Of a DNA stretch of 40,217 bases, positions 39,555 through 40,217 are shown one piece after another (the first letter of the stretch is position 1; each line of letters opens with the position of its first letter). Made by a program: the position numbers and the translations under genes. Below the pieces are notes generated by a model. The model ran no database searches and was not told the DNA's origin. It saw only the letters and a program-made list of their open reading frames with translations. The stretch is from assembly GCA_003215175.1 (NCBI GenBank), contig QCKS01000012.1, forward strand, positions 1 to 40,217, in the 5' to 3' direction. This stretch comes from Acidimicrobiales bacterium AG-410-I20. Lineage in GTDB: Bacteria; Actinomycetota; Acidimicrobiia; Acidimicrobiales; MedAcidi-G1.

Positions 39555-40217
39555 TTATGAATTTTGAAGCTGAGCGAGCAACTCTTCAGGGTTGTCGGTG
39601 GGTGCTTGGCAAGCAAAATTGTGGCACACGTAGGCGAGGTTGTCGTCTCGTCCGTCCCAGAGTGGTCCTTGCCGTTGTTCTCCCCAGGCGAGGACAAGGT
39701 TTGGTCGCCACATCGACTGGACTGCTTTAACTAGGTCTGGCCGGTTACCGGTGACTACGACTTCTGTCATTCCGCTGAGTGAAAAATCGATAGCGGCTAG
39801 GAGGTGGCCGAATGCGGTGGGATGTTCAGAGGCGATGGATCCTAAAAGGTTGATCGTTTTTTCTGCTGCGTCAAGATATTTTGTTTCTCCTGTTAATGCT
39901 CCGAGGCGTAGGAGTCCTAATGCGGCGAGGCTGTTTGCGGAGGGCACTGCGTTGTCCATGATTTCTTTCGGGCGTGAAATTAACGCAGGTGCGTCGGTTC
40001 CGGTGGTGAAGAATCCCCCCTTTTCCTCGTCAGAGAATTTTTCGATCAAAACGTCTGCTGTTTTGATCGCGGCGTCAAGCCATTTTGTTTTACCGGTCAC
40101 TTCGCTGAGTTTCACTAATGCTTCGGTCATTGCTGCGTGATCGGCGGCGAAACCGAGTTGTCGGGCTCCGCCTTCGATTTGCCAGGAACGCAACCATCTT
40201 CCATCCTCGAGTTGCAG
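39555..40217 (-). CDS. YyaL/SSP411-type protein, C-terminal part (5' end beyond window)
   Basis: At least 221 residues, open to the right edge, so the N-terminal thioredoxin-like (DUF255) domain would lie outside. The visible part follows the six-hairpin/N-acylglucosamine-2-epimerase-like fold of YyaL (human spermatogenesis protein 20-like): LGFAADHAAMTEALVKL, GGFFTTG, ISRPKEIMDNAVPSANSLAA, VVVTGNRP and CHNFACQAPT near the C-terminus. Biochemical role is not established for the family. No start codon in the window is credible. Confidence 0.85.
   Translation of the reverse strand: MQLEDGRWLRSWQIEGGARQLGFAADHAAMTEALVKLSEVTGKTKWLDAAIKTADVLIEKFSDEEKGGFFTTGTDAPALISRPKEIMDNAVPSANSLAALGLLRLGALTGETKYLDAAEKTINLLGSIASEHPTAFGHLLAAIDFSLSGMTEVVVTGNRPDLVKAVQSMWRPNLVLAWGEQRQGPLWDGRDDNLAYVCHNFACQAPTDNPEELLAQLQNS

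Overview
The window reads as a compact chromosomal segment of a low-GC actinobacterium, most likely a marine member of the Acidimicrobiia. This is an inference from several features together: an actinobacterial-type LeuB, a MapB-type methionine aminopeptidase, a ferrochelatase with the extra cysteines of actinobacterial [2Fe-2S] enzymes, a ParC/ParE-type second topoisomerase, a CX5R arsenate reductase of the actinobacterial type, Thr-rich surface linkers, many GTG/TTG starts and several probable leaderless transcripts. No rRNA, tRNA, CRISPR array, transposase, phage gene or integrase is visible. No stretch longer than about 230 bases lacks a gene.

Layout. 1-2.5 kb: an NfuA-like Fe-S carrier diverges from a crotonase-ferrochelatase pair. 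2.6-9 kb: a tightly packed topoisomerase IV-like operon (parC-parE) continues directly into a Cas4/AddB-like Fe-S nuclease. It runs convergently into an orphan ParA ATPase coupled to a small tail-anchored protein. 9-14.3 kb: a secreted coiled-coil DUF3048 protein, methionine aminopeptidase, a CDF metal transporter and a lipase lipoprotein. 14.3-18.7 kb: a minus-strand branched-chain amino-acid operon, leuB-ilvE-cimA, ending in an aquaporin. A classical-looking attenuator precedes it: an 11-residue leader peptide with two Leu, one Val and two Ile codons, a hairpin at its stop codon, and an intrinsic terminator with a T-tract. This is the most interesting regulatory structure in the window and one of very few recognisable intrinsic terminators.

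18.7-28 kb: greA, a 46-residue membrane protein, a membrane-anchored degenerate Hsp70-like protein, a LysR regulator overlapping an acyl-CoA carboxyltransferase, citrate synthase, an M20 amidohydrolase overlapping a TesB thioesterase, and three small proteins (two-TM, Zn-ribbon, cyclic-nucleotide-binding). 28-32.3 kb: a nucleoside hydrolase converges on a five-gene minus-strand operon (lytic-transglycosylase-like lipoprotein, ABC ATPase, ABC permease, ArsC, unknown 157-aa protein). 32.5-40.2 kb: a Baeyer-Villiger-type flavoprotein, an unknown lipoprotein, a poly-gamma-glutamate-hydrolase-family protein, a lipoprotein with six cysteine repeats and a C-terminal beta-propeller, a second nucleoside hydrolase, a small unknown protein and the 3' part of a YyaL-type protein that runs off the right edge.

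The genes mostly serve central metabolism (haem, Leu/Ile synthesis, TCA entry, acyl-CoA handling, nucleoside salvage), chromosome topology and the cell envelope. Seven adjacent convergent pairs meet with 16 bases or fewer between them and show no terminator.
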